NCBI RefSeq assembly: GCF_019112545.1
Contig: NW_025064941.1
Coordinates: 29,252-93,251 of the forward strand
DNA length: 64,000 nt
Direction: 5' to 3'
Source: Guyanagaster necrorhizus
Taxonomy: Eukaryota; Basidiomycota; Agaricomycetes; Agaricales; Physalacriaceae
The notes below the pieces were generated by a model, which did not search any database, had not been told where the DNA came from, and saw nothing but the letters and a program-made list of their open reading frames with translations. Made by a program: the position numbers and the translations under genes. Position 1 is the first letter of the stretch, and the number at the start of each line of letters is the position of its first letter. Positions 10,355-18,800 of the stretch are shown in pieces.

Positions 10355-11821
10355 TTAATTAAGGGAAAGCTCATAATCATGTATGGCTGTGTCCGCGTTC
10401 ATGTATTTTTCGTTAACCCACTGGTTAGATTCTGGGCCGTAACCCTTCCAGCTGACGAGGTAATCGACTGTTGTCGTCATACCGCCTCCCTTTGCTTTGA
10501 CGCATCGGAGTTTGTGATCCAGGACTTGGTCGATTTCGAAGTGTTCTTCGTCGTCAATTAAGTCTGGCAGTGGGGGAGGTGGTTGTTCCTGGTTAGGAAA
10601 TGCTGGTGCTATGTATGGATTTAATAGGGCCTCGTTGAAGACGTCGTGAATTTTCCAGGTAGTTGGTAAGCGTAATTTATATGCGCTCGGTCCGACGGCT
10701 TTGATGACTGTGAACGGTCCCGTTCGTTTGTCATCAAGTTTCTTTTTTGGCCGTGGTAGGTGGAGGTTTGTCGTGTCCAGCCATACTTTGTCGTTCGGTT
10801 GATATACGTGACCAGGCCGTCGGTGTTTGTCGTAGCTTCTTTTCATTGATGTTGCGGCCTTTTCTAGCGCTGTTTTTGTCTCATTGTGAATCTTTTCCAT
10901 GTCGGCTGCGAAGTTTGATGAAGCAGGTGTTGTGGTTCGGACGCGGGTGGTTTGTGTGATGTGTGGGTGATATCCGTGGTTCACGAAGAATGGTGTTTTC
11001 CCCGTGGCGGAATGTACTCGGTTGTTATGTTGAAAGGCTGCCAGTGCGAGCCATTCGGTCCAGTCATCCTGTCGATAGTTGATGAAGAGTCGTAGATACT
11101 TTTCGATCTCTTGATTTATGCGTTCTGTTTGCCCATCTGTTTGGGGGTGATAGGCGGTGGACGCGTTTTGTTTAATGTTTAGGATGCGGTATAGGTCGGT
11201 TATGAACTTTGAGACGAATTGAGGCCCCCTATCTGAGATGATAACTTGGGGCATCCCATGTTTGGCATACACTTCGTCTCGGAGGATTTTGGCCCACCCT
11301 TCGGAGTTTAATTCTGTGGAGCATGGGACTGGGATAATTGCCTTGGAGAATCGATCCACTATTACAAGTATTGCATCGTACCCATTGCACTCGGGTAGTC
11401 CAGTGATCATGTCGACCGAGATGTGTGTCCAAGGGGCCGATGGTACTTCGTTAGGATGTAACGGTGCTGCTCGAGCCTGTGTGGAAGACTTCCCCCGTTG
11501 GCAGGCTTCGCAGGCCTTTACGTATGCCGTTATATCGTTTCCTAGTTTCGGCCACCAGTACTCTCGGAGTACGAGCTCCTTGGTCTTGGCGACACCCGGG
11601 TGTCCTGCTGTTATGTGGTTATGGCAGGTGGCGATAATTTCGCCGCGTAGTTGATGGTCCCGGGGAACATAGATGCGTCCGTCATAATGGATTAATCCAT
11701 CCCTTTTTGTCATTCCCCGCTCGTGGTTTAGTGAGGGAGCCACTCTTTGGTCCCATTTGTGACTGTCTCGTGTCGCGCTTTTGATCCGTTCATGGATCTC
11801 CTCTTCTGTCGGCATTATCAT
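10355..11821 (-). CDS. Young gypsy pol, second part: integrase and chromodomain (488 aa after the stop)
   Basis: This is in the same frame as the upstream pol part, separated from it only by one TGA and one Ala codon. It shows the integrase zinc region (HNHITAGHPG ... CEACQRGK, near 11500-11640), the catalytic core with Asp in VDMITGLPE, Asp in ISDRGPQF (near 11235) and Glu in TDGQTERINQE (near 11130), a C-terminal integrase region, and a chromodomain (DYLVSWKGYGPESNQWVNEK, about 10400-10470). Integrase joins the cDNA to host DNA; chromodomains of such elements steer insertion to marked chromatin. Frame length and motifs are complete. Whether it is translated depends on bypass or absence of the TGA, so it may be an inactive half. 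Confidence 0.9.
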   Translation of the reverse strand: MIMPTEEEIHERIKSATRDSHKWDQRVAPSLNHERGMTKRDGLIHYDGRIYVPRDHQLRGEIIATCHNHITAGHPGVAKTKELVLREYWWPKLGNDITAYVKACEACQRGKSSTQARAAPLHPNEVPSAPWTHISVDMITGLPECNGYDAILVIVDRFSKAIIPVPCSTELNSEGWAKILRDEVYAKHGMPQVIISDRGPQFVSKFITDLYRILNIKQNASTAYHPQTDGQTERINQEIEKYLRLFINYRQDDWTEWLALAAFQHNNRVHSATGKTPFFVNHGYHPHITQTTRVRTTTPASSNFAADMEKIHNETKTALEKAATSMKRSYDKHRRPGHVYQPNDKVWLDTTNLHLPRPKKKLDDKRTGPFTVIKAVGPSAYKLRLPTTWKIHDVFNEALLNPYIAPAFPNQEQPPPPLPDLIDDEEHFEIDQVLDHKLRCVKAKGGGMTTTVDYLVSWKGYGPESNQWVNEKYMNADTAIHDYELSLN

Positions 11822-11824
11822 GGC

Positions 11825-14248
11825 TCAGAAATGCTCTGGCCTTAGCAGTGTTACTCCCGTGTTGTCTGCTCCCCCTTGATCATGGTCTGCTCGTCGGCTC
11901 AGCAAGTCGGCCTTTTTGTTGGCCATTCCTGCCTTATGATGCAGGGTGTACTGATATTGACTGAGCTCTGTTACCCAGCATGCTTGTCGCCGATTGAGTT
12001 TTTGTGGCTGTCGGAAGTAACGTAGGTTCTGGTGATCTGTCCAGACTTCGAATGTTTCTTCGGCGCCAATAAGGTAGTGTCGCCACTCCTCAAGGGCGAG
12101 CATGATAGCGAGCAACTCCTTGTCGTAGATTTCGTAGTTTCGTTCTGTTGTGGTTAAAGCCTTGGAGAGGAACGCGACGGGCCGCCACCTCCCGTCCTGT
12201 TCTTGGGAGAGGACGGCTCCTATTGCTCCCTCACTGGAGTCGGCTTCCACTCGAAACTTCCCTTCTTGAGTGGGAATGGCTAGTATCACGTCTTCCGCCA
12301 GTCGTCGTTTAAGGTTATGGAAGGCGGCCTGCTGAGAGAGTCCCCATTGCCAGGGAGCATTGCCCGTTAGTTGTGTCATTGGGCGGACGATTTTGCTGTA
12401 GTCACGGATGAATCGTCGATAAAAGTTCGTGAACCCAAGGAATGATTGTAATTCCTTTTTCTTGGTGGGCTCCGGCCACTCGGCGACCCCTGCTACTTTT
12501 ATCGGGTCCATTCGTATGCTTCCTTCGCTGATGATTACGCCAAGGTACTCCGTTTCCAACACCTCGAATTCGCACTTTTCTGCTTTGAGGAATAGTTTGT
12601 GTTTCCTCATCAGGGCCAGTACCTCTCGTACTAGTTTTCGGTGTTCCGCCTTCATTTTTGACATAATTAGGATGTCATCGAGGTAAATTGTCACCTTTCC
12701 GGTGGAGATGAGGTTTTTGAAGATGTCGTTCATCATCCATTGAAAGGTGGCGGGGGAGTTCGTGAGTCCGAAGAACATTACTGTTGGCTCGAACAGTCCC
12801 CGATTGGTGCAGAAGGCGGCCTTCCATTCGTCCCCCTTTTTGATCCGGACGTTATTATATCCCCATCGTACATCAAGTTTGGTGTAATATTTGGCGCCCC
12901 GAAGTTTGTCCATTAGTTCTGAGATTAGGGGTAATGGATAACGGTTTTTAATGGTCATCTCATTAAGCTTTCGATAGTCTTGGACAGGCCGGAGCTTTCC
13001 ATCCTTCTTCTTGACAAAGAAGAAGGGGGAGGCCATGGGGGATTTCGAGGGACGGATCCTGCCGGTGGATAGGTTCTCTTCCAGGAATTTGTCTAGTTCC
13101 TGCTGCTCCTGGTGACCGAGGGGATAGGTTTTACAGTCCAAGTTGGCGTTGGCATTAGGGATTAGCTCGATAGCATGGTCCCAGGGCTTTGGGGGAGGTA
13201 ACTCGTCGAAGCTCTCCTTCTCGAAGAGATCCCTATAGTCCCGTGCCCACTCGGGCACCATTTCCTCAAACGTCTTCTCGTCCCTTCCCTGACTTGCTTT
13301 GGCGGCCATATCATTGGCATGGTGAATGGCTCGTATGTGGATCTCCTTCTGGAGGTCCACTGCAAGTATCGTTTCCCCATCCTCCATCTCCTCATCCCAC
13401 CGGTCCTCCGGATCCTCGTCTGGTAATTCGAACGGGATCTTCCTGCATCTGCACCTGGCGAAGGTGATTCGACCGGTTTTCCAATTGATCAGCGGGTTGT
13501 GGCGGATCAGCCAGTCGTGACCGAGGAAGAGTTCTTTGGTACCGAGGTCGGTTACTGCCAAGTCGATCCGTTCGGAGTGGTCTCCAATGGTCAGCCTGAG
13601 TTCGACGAATTCTGTGATAGAACCGGCCTGGTTCTTTGTTCCGTCGGCATTATAGACTGGTATTGGTGCGGCTGTCGCCCTTGTGGGTAGATGGTGTTTT
13701 TCGACGAAGGCTCGATTAATCGAGCTCCCCGTGCAACCACTGTCGATTAGGGCGGTCACTTGGTGCATGGCGCGGGAAGTTAGCACCTCAATCTGTCCTT
13801 TCGTGGTTAGATCCCGTCCAGGGGTCTTTGCCCGTAAGATGTATTTCTTGGGCCCCCGGAGTTCGTCTAACCATTCAAGGGCCCGATTGCGTTCGGATTT
13901 TCTGATCCCTTCGATCAGATCGTCTACCACTTCTTCGGCCCTAGTCCGATGGATCCAGTTTCGAAGTACGGCTATTGCCGTGGCTTCGTCCTTGGCATCT
14001 CTGATGGCCCTCCATGTCCATTCGGTATCGAATGGTTTGAGCCATGTGGTAGGACTCTCTGTCCCAGTTCGGCCTATAGGCGTTTGAGTTCCTTTTTGCG
14101 ATTCATTGGTGTGTTGGGTGAATGACTGGGGTATATTCGAATGCGTAGTAGGCAACATGGATGTAACTACAGGAGCACTATCAGTCCGACTAGCGGCTGT
14201 CACTGACACACCATTAAGTCCTTTGGCCAGCCCAGTGGAATCGCTCAC
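11825..14248 (-). CDS. Young gypsy pol, first part: protease, RT, RNase H (807 aa)
   Basis: The frame opens at a GTG (14246-14248) that overlaps the gag stop and lies in the -1 frame, so expression by -1 frameshifting or a fused product is likely. Aspartic protease active site ALIDSGCTGSS is near residue 168. RT has the YLDDILIM catalytic motif near residue 520, preceded by DVRWGYNNVRI and FGLTNSPATF. RNase H has VEADSSEGAIGAVLSQ, then [10 protein letters not shown] and WTDHQNLRY. The frame ends at TGA 11825-11827, where the plus-oriented relic has CGG (Arg) and the old element has CAT (His). The stop is therefore a lesion rather than a family feature. It would separate RT/RNase H from integrase. 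Confidence 0.93.
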   Translation of the reverse strand: MSDSTGLAKGLNGVSVTAASRTDSAPVVTSMLPTTHSNIPQSFTQHTNESQKGTQTPIGRTGTESPTTWLKPFDTEWTWRAIRDAKDEATAIAVLRNWIHRTRAEEVVDDLIEGIRKSERNRALEWLDELRGPKKYILRAKTPGRDLTTKGQIEVLTSRAMHQVTALIDSGCTGSSINRAFVEKHHLPTRATAAPIPVYNADGTKNQAGSITEFVELRLTIGDHSERIDLAVTDLGTKELFLGHDWLIRHNPLINWKTGRITFARCRCRKIPFELPDEDPEDRWDEEMEDGETILAVDLQKEIHIRAIHHANDMAAKASQGRDEKTFEEMVPEWARDYRDLFEKESFDELPPPKPWDHAIELIPNANANLDCKTYPLGHQEQQELDKFLEENLSTGRIRPSKSPMASPFFFVKKKDGKLRPVQDYRKLNEMTIKNRYPLPLISELMDKLRGAKYYTKLDVRWGYNNVRIKKGDEWKAAFCTNRGLFEPTVMFFGLTNSPATFQWMMNDIFKNLISTGKVTIYLDDILIMSKMKAEHRKLVREVLALMRKHKLFLKAEKCEFEVLETEYLGVIISEGSIRMDPIKVAGVAEWPEPTKKKELQSFLGFTNFYRRFIRDYSKIVRPMTQLTGNAPWQWGLSQQAAFHNLKRRLAEDVILAIPTQEGKFRVEADSSEGAIGAVLSQEQDGRWRPVAFLSKALTTTERNYEIYDKELLAIMLALEEWRHYLIGAEETFEVWTDHQNLRYFRQPQKLNRRQACWVTELSQYQYTLHHKAGMANKKADLLSRRADHDQGGADNTGVTLLRPEHF

Positions 14249-17200
14249 TGGCTGGCCCCGTCTTTTACTTCCTCAACCTTGGTCTCCTTCCCAAGGTCTT
14301 CTTCTTCCTTTTGGAGCTCAGCGATCTGTGCTCGTATGTCTTCTCGGGTTCTTTTCTTCTTCGGGCAATCCTTTGCCATGTGCCCCTTCTGCCCGCAATT
14401 GAAACACTTTCCTTCCTTCTTTAGGCGATCGATGTCCATCGGCTTCCCGGTCCCGGTGTAAGTCGTGCCGGTTCCGGTTTTCTGTGCGCTATATGTCGAG
14501 GTGGTGGCGGTTGAGGGACCCGGGGATTTTCCGGCAGTTTGCCCCGACTTGTTCGGGGTTGGCGGGGCTGGCTTTTTGGAATATTCCTGCAGTGTTGTCG
14601 CCTCCGCTTTCTGCCTTTGTCGCTCCTTGTACATCTCAACGATCCTTTCCTTCCATTCATCGTAGCCGACGGGCATCAGCATCTTGACACCCATCGCTGA
14701 GATCATTGTGAGGTACGAGGAGGGGACCCCTCGTTTGAGCGCCTCTACCATCCTTCCGTCGTTTGCGGTATCCTCCCTGATGCCGGCGAGTTTCGCGAGG
14801 CGTTCTAGCTCGTCGAAGTAGTCTGTCGCCACCTTATCTCCCATTTTGTATTCCTTGATCTTTTGTTTGTGAACTTCTTGTACTGCGGGATCAATGAATT
14901 TGTCGTTTAACATCCGCTTGAACACCGGCCACGAGGGATATCGGTAATGCTCCCTGGTGGCGGATCGGAAGTTCGGGGAGATAAGAATCCACCATATTTT
15001 GGCCTTGTCTTCCAGATATGAGGTAGCAAACGCGACTTTGTTCATGTCGGTGCCGATGTACCCAATGTAGACTTCGAAGTATTGCTCGCAGTCTACCAGG
15101 AAGCGATCAATGTCATCTGAAGCCCCCTTGAAGGGGCGGGGTTTTCGGAGAAGATCGGGGTGGCATTGCAGAACTTGGGCATTATGAGGTAGCGCCCCCA
15201 TCGGATTGGGCCATTCGTCGAATGGTGGTTGTCTCCATTCTTTTGGTGGTCCTGGAAATGAGTGAAGTGACTGGTCGTCAGCGACCGGGCTCCCTTTTGG
15301 GGCTTCGACGCGAACGATGACCCCATCCCGTACTGTAAATCCGAGGCGAACTGCCTCGGGGTCGTCTCGGACGGGTTCTTTTCCACTTGACTCCGCTTGG
15401 TCCGGGGGTGGCTGTCCCCCAAGGAGTCGGCTTCCTTTGCCGACCCAGGGATTTTGTGTTTCGGCGGGGTGCCAAGCCGGCCGTGTTCGGGTTCGGACAA
15501 GCCGTGAGGCCGTGCTTCGGATTGATGGACTGTCATCAGTCCGAGCTCGGATCGAGGGGGCCGTGTATATGGCTCGTTTCGGTGCGACGGGTGGGGTTCG
15601 TGGTAGTGGTTGAATTTTTGTCTGTGGTTGAAATGGAGGCATCGGCCCGAGCGGGTCCTCGGGATGCCGGCGCCCATATTCCTTCCAGGCGTATTCCGTC
15701 GCGGCATACTGTAAAATTCTTTTCTTTTCCATTGAATCTGCATACCGATATTCAAGTCCGAGGGGGGTGGCCAACCAACGGGCGTCCCCCCACAAAAAGA
15801 GCATCCCTTGCTCGTACAACTCCTTGTATTCTCCCTGTCTGCTTCTTTCAATCTCTTCCCTTAATGCTTCTTCATCTGGTCGCTGTCCTGCGTATGTCAT
15901 GAAATGTTGAGGATTAAAGGGGCCTTCCTCGCCGTCCTCGCTGTCCTTGTTGTCCTCGCTGTCCTCACTGTCCCCCTCGAGGAGGGAGCCGGCGAGCTGG
16001 TCGGAGGTGAGAGGCTTGAGTTGTAGCGTTGCTGGGGAGCCCCCCGGTGTGACTGGGTCCTGCTTCTCCTTCGGCGATGGGGCGGATTGGTACGGGTGGG
16101 ACTCCATAGTACCTTGTTCTTCCTGCCGCTCTCGCTCTCTCCAATTCCTCGCTATAGAGGCCGAAGTTTCGGTAGAACTCTGGAAGGAGGAACTAGTGGG
16201 CGACCCGGCTTCCCAGGAATCGTCGGAGGGCGAGGTCGGAGACGTGGGCATTGTCAGGTACCCGGAGCCCGTAGGCATCGAGTACGGAGTCGACGTCGGA
16301 CGCGATGGTGTCTGTTCTGCTGGGATATTGTAGATCGGGAGGGGGAGGCCCTCCCCTTCTGATTGCTTCGCTTCTTGTGACTGGGCTTCCTGGCCCTGCC
16401 CAGGGGTCGTCGTCGGAGCCTGGCTCTCTGAAAGGGGACTCGGTCCCTGGGGACCGGAGTCCATACTGTGCGGGGGAGGCGGAGCCCATCCTTTCTGCCT
16501 CTTCTCGTCGTCTCTGGGCTCGTCCTTGTCGGTCATACTCGGCTTCCTCATACTCCCGCTGGGCTTGTGCTTGTGCATACTCAGCGAGCTCTTCTCGAGC
16601 TCGCTCCTCTTCTGCTCTATGCTGCTGGGCCTGCTGCTGCTGTCGTAGTGTGTCGTTGTAGTCAAATGGGACGGTGAGGTCCCAATCCGGGAATACCCTC
16701 CGGATAATCCTGTCCCTCGCGATTCTCCCCCTTGTGCTGGCAGTGCCAATCTCTGGCTCACTACTGACATGGAGGTGTCGGTTCGGATCCCCGGCCGCTG
16801 AGATGGCAATTTCGACGTTGGCGTAGTCGGGGTGTATGTTTCTTCCATGGGGGTTTTCAACCCCCAGCCTGCTAATGGACGTGCTGGAGCCGGAGTTTGG
16901 CTCGGTGGGTTCGTAGAGGGAGTCCCGGGGCGAGTGGGGGGTAGTCCTGACTCTCGAAGCCACCCGAGAGGCATCACGGGAGTCCTGAGCGTGGTCTCCA
17001 ATCCCTGGGGTGCGAGAGGCAGTGGAAGGGCCATCGGGGGCTGGAGGGAGGTCGTGGGGGATCTCCTGGGTGACCTGGGGGACCGTCGTGGTCCATGGGT
17101 TTCGGAACCCTGTGAGGTTATGGTCCCGGTTTCTACTGTCAGGTCGTCGAGGAGGGTATCGGTGTCTTTCTTCTTCTTGAGGGCTCCCCATATCCTGGCG

Positions 17201-17271
17201 GCTATGCCCGGCTTCTGATACGGGAAACTCCTCCGGCTGGAGGGTCGTTCTGGCGGAGGGGGGGATGTCAT
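14245..17271 (-). CDS. Young gypsy gag (1008 aa)
   Basis: The structural protein starts MTSPPPPERPSSRR. It has a long, proline- and serine-rich, low-complexity N-terminal two thirds, then a capsid-like domain (DDIDRFLVDCEQYFEVYIGY ... KAKIWWILISPNFR, roughly residues 710-780, continuing to about 880), then a CCHC zinc knuckle CFNCGQKGHMAKDC near residue 960 and a charged tail ending at TGA 14245-14247. At 1008 residues it is much longer than most gypsy gags because of the disordered N-terminal part. It is uninterrupted. Both older elements carry a recognisable homologue, also proline/serine-rich at the start. Confidence 0.92.
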   Translation of the reverse strand: MTSPPPPERPSSRRSFPYQKPGIAARIWGALKKKKDTDTLLDDLTVETGTITSQGSETHGPRRSPRSPRRSPTTSLQPPMALPLPLAPQGLETTLRTPVMPLGWLRESGLPPTRPGTPSTNPPSQTPAPARPLAGWGLKTPMEETYTPTTPTSKLPSQRPGIRTDTSMSVVSQRLALPAQGGESRGTGLSGGYSRIGTSPSHLTTTTHYDSSSRPSSIEQKRSELEKSSLSMHKHKPSGSMRKPSMTDKDEPRDDEKRQKGWAPPPPHSMDSGPQGPSPLSESQAPTTTPGQGQEAQSQEAKQSEGEGLPLPIYNIPAEQTPSRPTSTPYSMPTGSGYLTMPTSPTSPSDDSWEAGSPTSSSFQSSTETSASIARNWRERERQEEQGTMESHPYQSAPSPKEKQDPVTPGGSPATLQLKPLTSDQLAGSLLEGDSEDSEDNKDSEDGEEGPFNPQHFMTYAGQRPDEEALREEIERSRQGEYKELYEQGMLFLWGDARWLATPLGLEYRYADSMEKKRILQYAATEYAWKEYGRRHPEDPLGPMPPFQPQTKIQPLPRTPPVAPKRAIYTAPSIRARTDDSPSIRSTASRLVRTRTRPAWHPAETQNPWVGKGSRLLGGQPPPDQAESSGKEPVRDDPEAVRLGFTVRDGVIVRVEAPKGSPVADDQSLHSFPGPPKEWRQPPFDEWPNPMGALPHNAQVLQCHPDLLRKPRPFKGASDDIDRFLVDCEQYFEVYIGYIGTDMNKVAFATSYLEDKAKIWWILISPNFRSATREHYRYPSWPVFKRMLNDKFIDPAVQEVHKQKIKEYKMGDKVATDYFDELERLAKLAGIREDTANDGRMVEALKRGVPSSYLTMISAMGVKMLMPVGYDEWKERIVEMYKERQRQKAEATTLQEYSKKPAPPTPNKSGQTAGKSPGPSTATTSTYSAQKTGTGTTYTGTGKPMDIDRLKKEGKCFNCGQKGHMAKDCPKKKRTREDIRAQIAELQKEEEDLGKETKVEEVKDGASQ

Positions 17272-17473
17272 GAAAAGGAAGATCCGGGGTTACGTTTCGG
17301 AGAATATGCTGAATTTGTTGAAATGCTTGGTAGTGCCTGACAATCCAAGCGGTAATCGATTGTCGCCCTCGGCAACAAGTGATGATGGCAAGAAGGCTGA
17401 GTAGCGTTCCAATGATGGAAGCTATGAGGTCAAAGAAGTCGTGATTGAGGTCGCGGGTTGTAACTGGAGTCAT
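16193..17473 (-). CDS. Possible extra ORF overlapping gag, with N-terminal hydrophobic segment
   Basis: A 426-codon open frame begins 202 bp upstream of the gag ATG and overlaps the first third of gag in another frame. Its first about 60 residues precede gag and contain the hydrophobic stretch FFDLIASIIGTLLSLLAIIT, followed by ITAWIVRHYQAF. The same segment is retained upstream of gag in the old element (FFELLASIIGILIGLLVIIQ, about 24410-24470) and the truncated relic (about 7530-7590). The downstream overlap is disordered and may be open only because gag is compositionally biased. The N-terminal part could be a small membrane peptide or a regulatory upstream ORF. No family is recognised. Confidence 0.4.
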   Translation of the reverse strand: MTPVTTRDLNHDFFDLIASIIGTLLSLLAIITCCRGRQSITAWIVRHYQAFQQIQHILRNVTPDLPFHDIPPSARTTLQPEEFPVSEAGHSRQDMGSPQEEERHRYPPRRPDSRNRDHNLTGFRNPWTTTVPQVTQEIPHDLPPAPDGPSTASRTPGIGDHAQDSRDASRVASRVRTTPHSPRDSLYEPTEPNSGSSTSISRLGVENPHGRNIHPDYANVEIAISAAGDPNRHLHVSSEPEIGTASTRGRIARDRIIRRVFPDWDLTVPFDYNDTLRQQQQAQQHRAEEERAREELAEYAQAQAQREYEEAEYDRQGRAQRRREEAERMGSASPAQYGLRSPGTESPFREPGSDDDPWAGPGSPVTRSEAIRRGGPPPPDLQYPSRTDTIASDVDSVLDAYGLRVPDNAHVSDLALRRFLGSRVAH

Positions 17474-17515
17474 TCAGTTTCTCAGCACAATTGGGCTTGA
17501 GAAAGGGAAGGAGGA

Positions 17516-17528
17516 AGCCTCGAGCTAA
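17516..17528 (-). promoter_or_regulatory. Self-complementary primer-binding site of the young element
   Basis: The plus strand reads AGCCTCGAGCTAA, one base inside the 5' LTR edge (LTR begins 17530). Its exact inverted complement TTAGCTCGAGGCT lies inside the LTR at 17681-17693, so on the minus strand the transcript would begin AGCCTCGAGCTAA. A TATA-like TATTTAAG (17720-17727 on the plus strand) sits about 34 bp upstream of that point. In Tf1/sushi-type elements the folded 5' end of the RNA primes reverse transcription at exactly this place, and no tRNA is used. Confidence 0.8.
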
Positions 17529-17529
17529 T

Positions 17530-17948
17530 TGTTAAGCCCAAGCATCACGTGCAGTTAATCACGTGATAAACGATTGCACCTCGCACTTTGGGTGATCAAT
17601 CGAGTCCACGAGTTTGACTATCTGCGGTGTGTCACAAGGCTGTAGAAAGCAGCTCGAGAGTAGAATGGTATGAATAAACTTTAGCTCGAGGCTGGGGTAT
17701 ACCAGCGAGAGCTACCGGTCTTAAATACTGTACAGGTAATGCTAATAATACGACTACTTATTGTGTCAGTCTGTGTCCATGGTGCCCGTTGTCCTTGGGC
17801 ATCGTTGTTGTACATAAAAGGGTCATTGTGCATTAGCAAGCATTCCGGTATCTAGGCGGTTCGGTTGTGCTTACTAAGCCCTTCTCGCGGTTTCGTGCTA
17901 AGCGTAAATAGGAGTAAAAAGAAAAGAAAAAGGGGAAAAATCATAACA
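17530..17948 (-). repeat. 5' LTR of the young gypsy element (419 bp)
   Basis: It begins TGTTAAGCCCAAGCA and ends AAATCATAACA. It matches 9902-10320 except for the single G/A difference noted there. As the 5' LTR of a minus-strand element it should carry the promoter: TATA-like box at 17720-17727 and inferred start at 17693. The sequence AGAAG immediately right of it is the target duplication. Confidence 0.96.
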
Positions 17949-17953
17949 AGAAG

Positions 17954-18800
17954 AGTGTTTTCTCTGTTGCCAAGTGAACCCTGTTGTTATGTTGGAAGGC
18001 AGCCAAGGCTAACTATTCTATCCAGTTGTCTTGTCAATAGTTAATGAAAAGTCTGAGATACTTTTTAATTTCTTGATTGGCCCATTCTGTCTGGCCGTCT
18101 GTTTGTGGGTGGTATGCAGTTGAGGCATTTTGTTTAATATTGAGGAGTCAATATAGGTCATCCAAGAACTTAGACATGGATTGTGGTCCTCTGTTTGAAA
18201 TTACCACTTGAGGCATACCATATTTTGCATAGACCTCATCTCATAGTATTTTTACCCACCCTTCTGATGTTAATTCTGTCGAGAAGTGATCGACTATGAT
18301 AATGATTGCATTATAGCTGTCACTTTTGGGAAGTCTGATTATCATATCAACCAAAATATAGGTCTATGGTGATAAAGGGATCTCATTTGGGTGAAGTGGA
18401 GCTGCCCTGGGTTGTGTTGAAGTTTTGCCTCATTGGCAAACCTTGCAGGCTTTGACATATCAGGTGATATTATAGTCCATTTTTGGCCACTAATATTCTC
18501 TCAAGATCAATTCTTTTGTTTTTATGATCTCTGGGTGTCCAGCTGTTGCATGATTATGACAAATGGCAATGATGTCACTATGAAGTCCTTGATCCTTTGG
18601 AATATAGATTCACCCATCATAATGGATCAATCTCCCTTCCTTCTTCAGTCCCTGCTCATGGTTGAGTGATAAGGCAATCCTTTGATCTTACTTGTGGGAG
18701 TCCCTGATGGCACTCCTGATGTGTTCATGTATCTGTTCTTCCATTGGCATCATCATTGCATGAAAGTGTTCTGGTTATAAGAGTATGACTTCCTTATTGT
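17954..18800 (-). pseudogene. Old gypsy pol, integrase piece
   Basis: After the duplicated AGAAG the old element's integrase resumes. Minus-strand translation resembles the integrase core and zinc region of the young element (the region around 18050-18420 aligns with the DDE core, 18430-18620 with the HHCC region). Frames are broken repeatedly by transitions. Together with 8964-9901 it forms one ancestral integrase-chromodomain frame. Confidence 0.8.

Larger units (their letters stand above)
9902..17948 (-). mobile_element. Young, nearly intact Ty3/gypsy chromovirus (8,047 bp)
   Basis: The two 419 bp LTRs (9902-10320, 17530-17948) differ at one base that I can see (GCGTCACGTG versus GCATCACGTG). 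The element is flanked by AGAAG on both sides (9897-9901 and 17949-17953). The minus strand encodes a 1008-residue gag and a pol in the -1 frame with protease, RT, RNase H, integrase and chromodomain. One TGA (11825-11827) interrupts pol. It is CpG-rich, unlike its host element, so it has escaped most decay. It is inserted in the integrase region of the old element. Confidence 0.97.

Noticed and set aside
11825..11827. TGA between RNase H and integrase as a programmed read-through site
   Set aside because: Related copies have sense codons at this place (CGG in the relic at 96-3221, CAT in the old element), so a mutation is simpler.
13189..17218. Several plus-strand open frames of 60-140 codons across the young gypsy element
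   Set aside because: They are antisense to gag and pol and show no motif; GC-rich coding sequence often leaves the opposite strand open.
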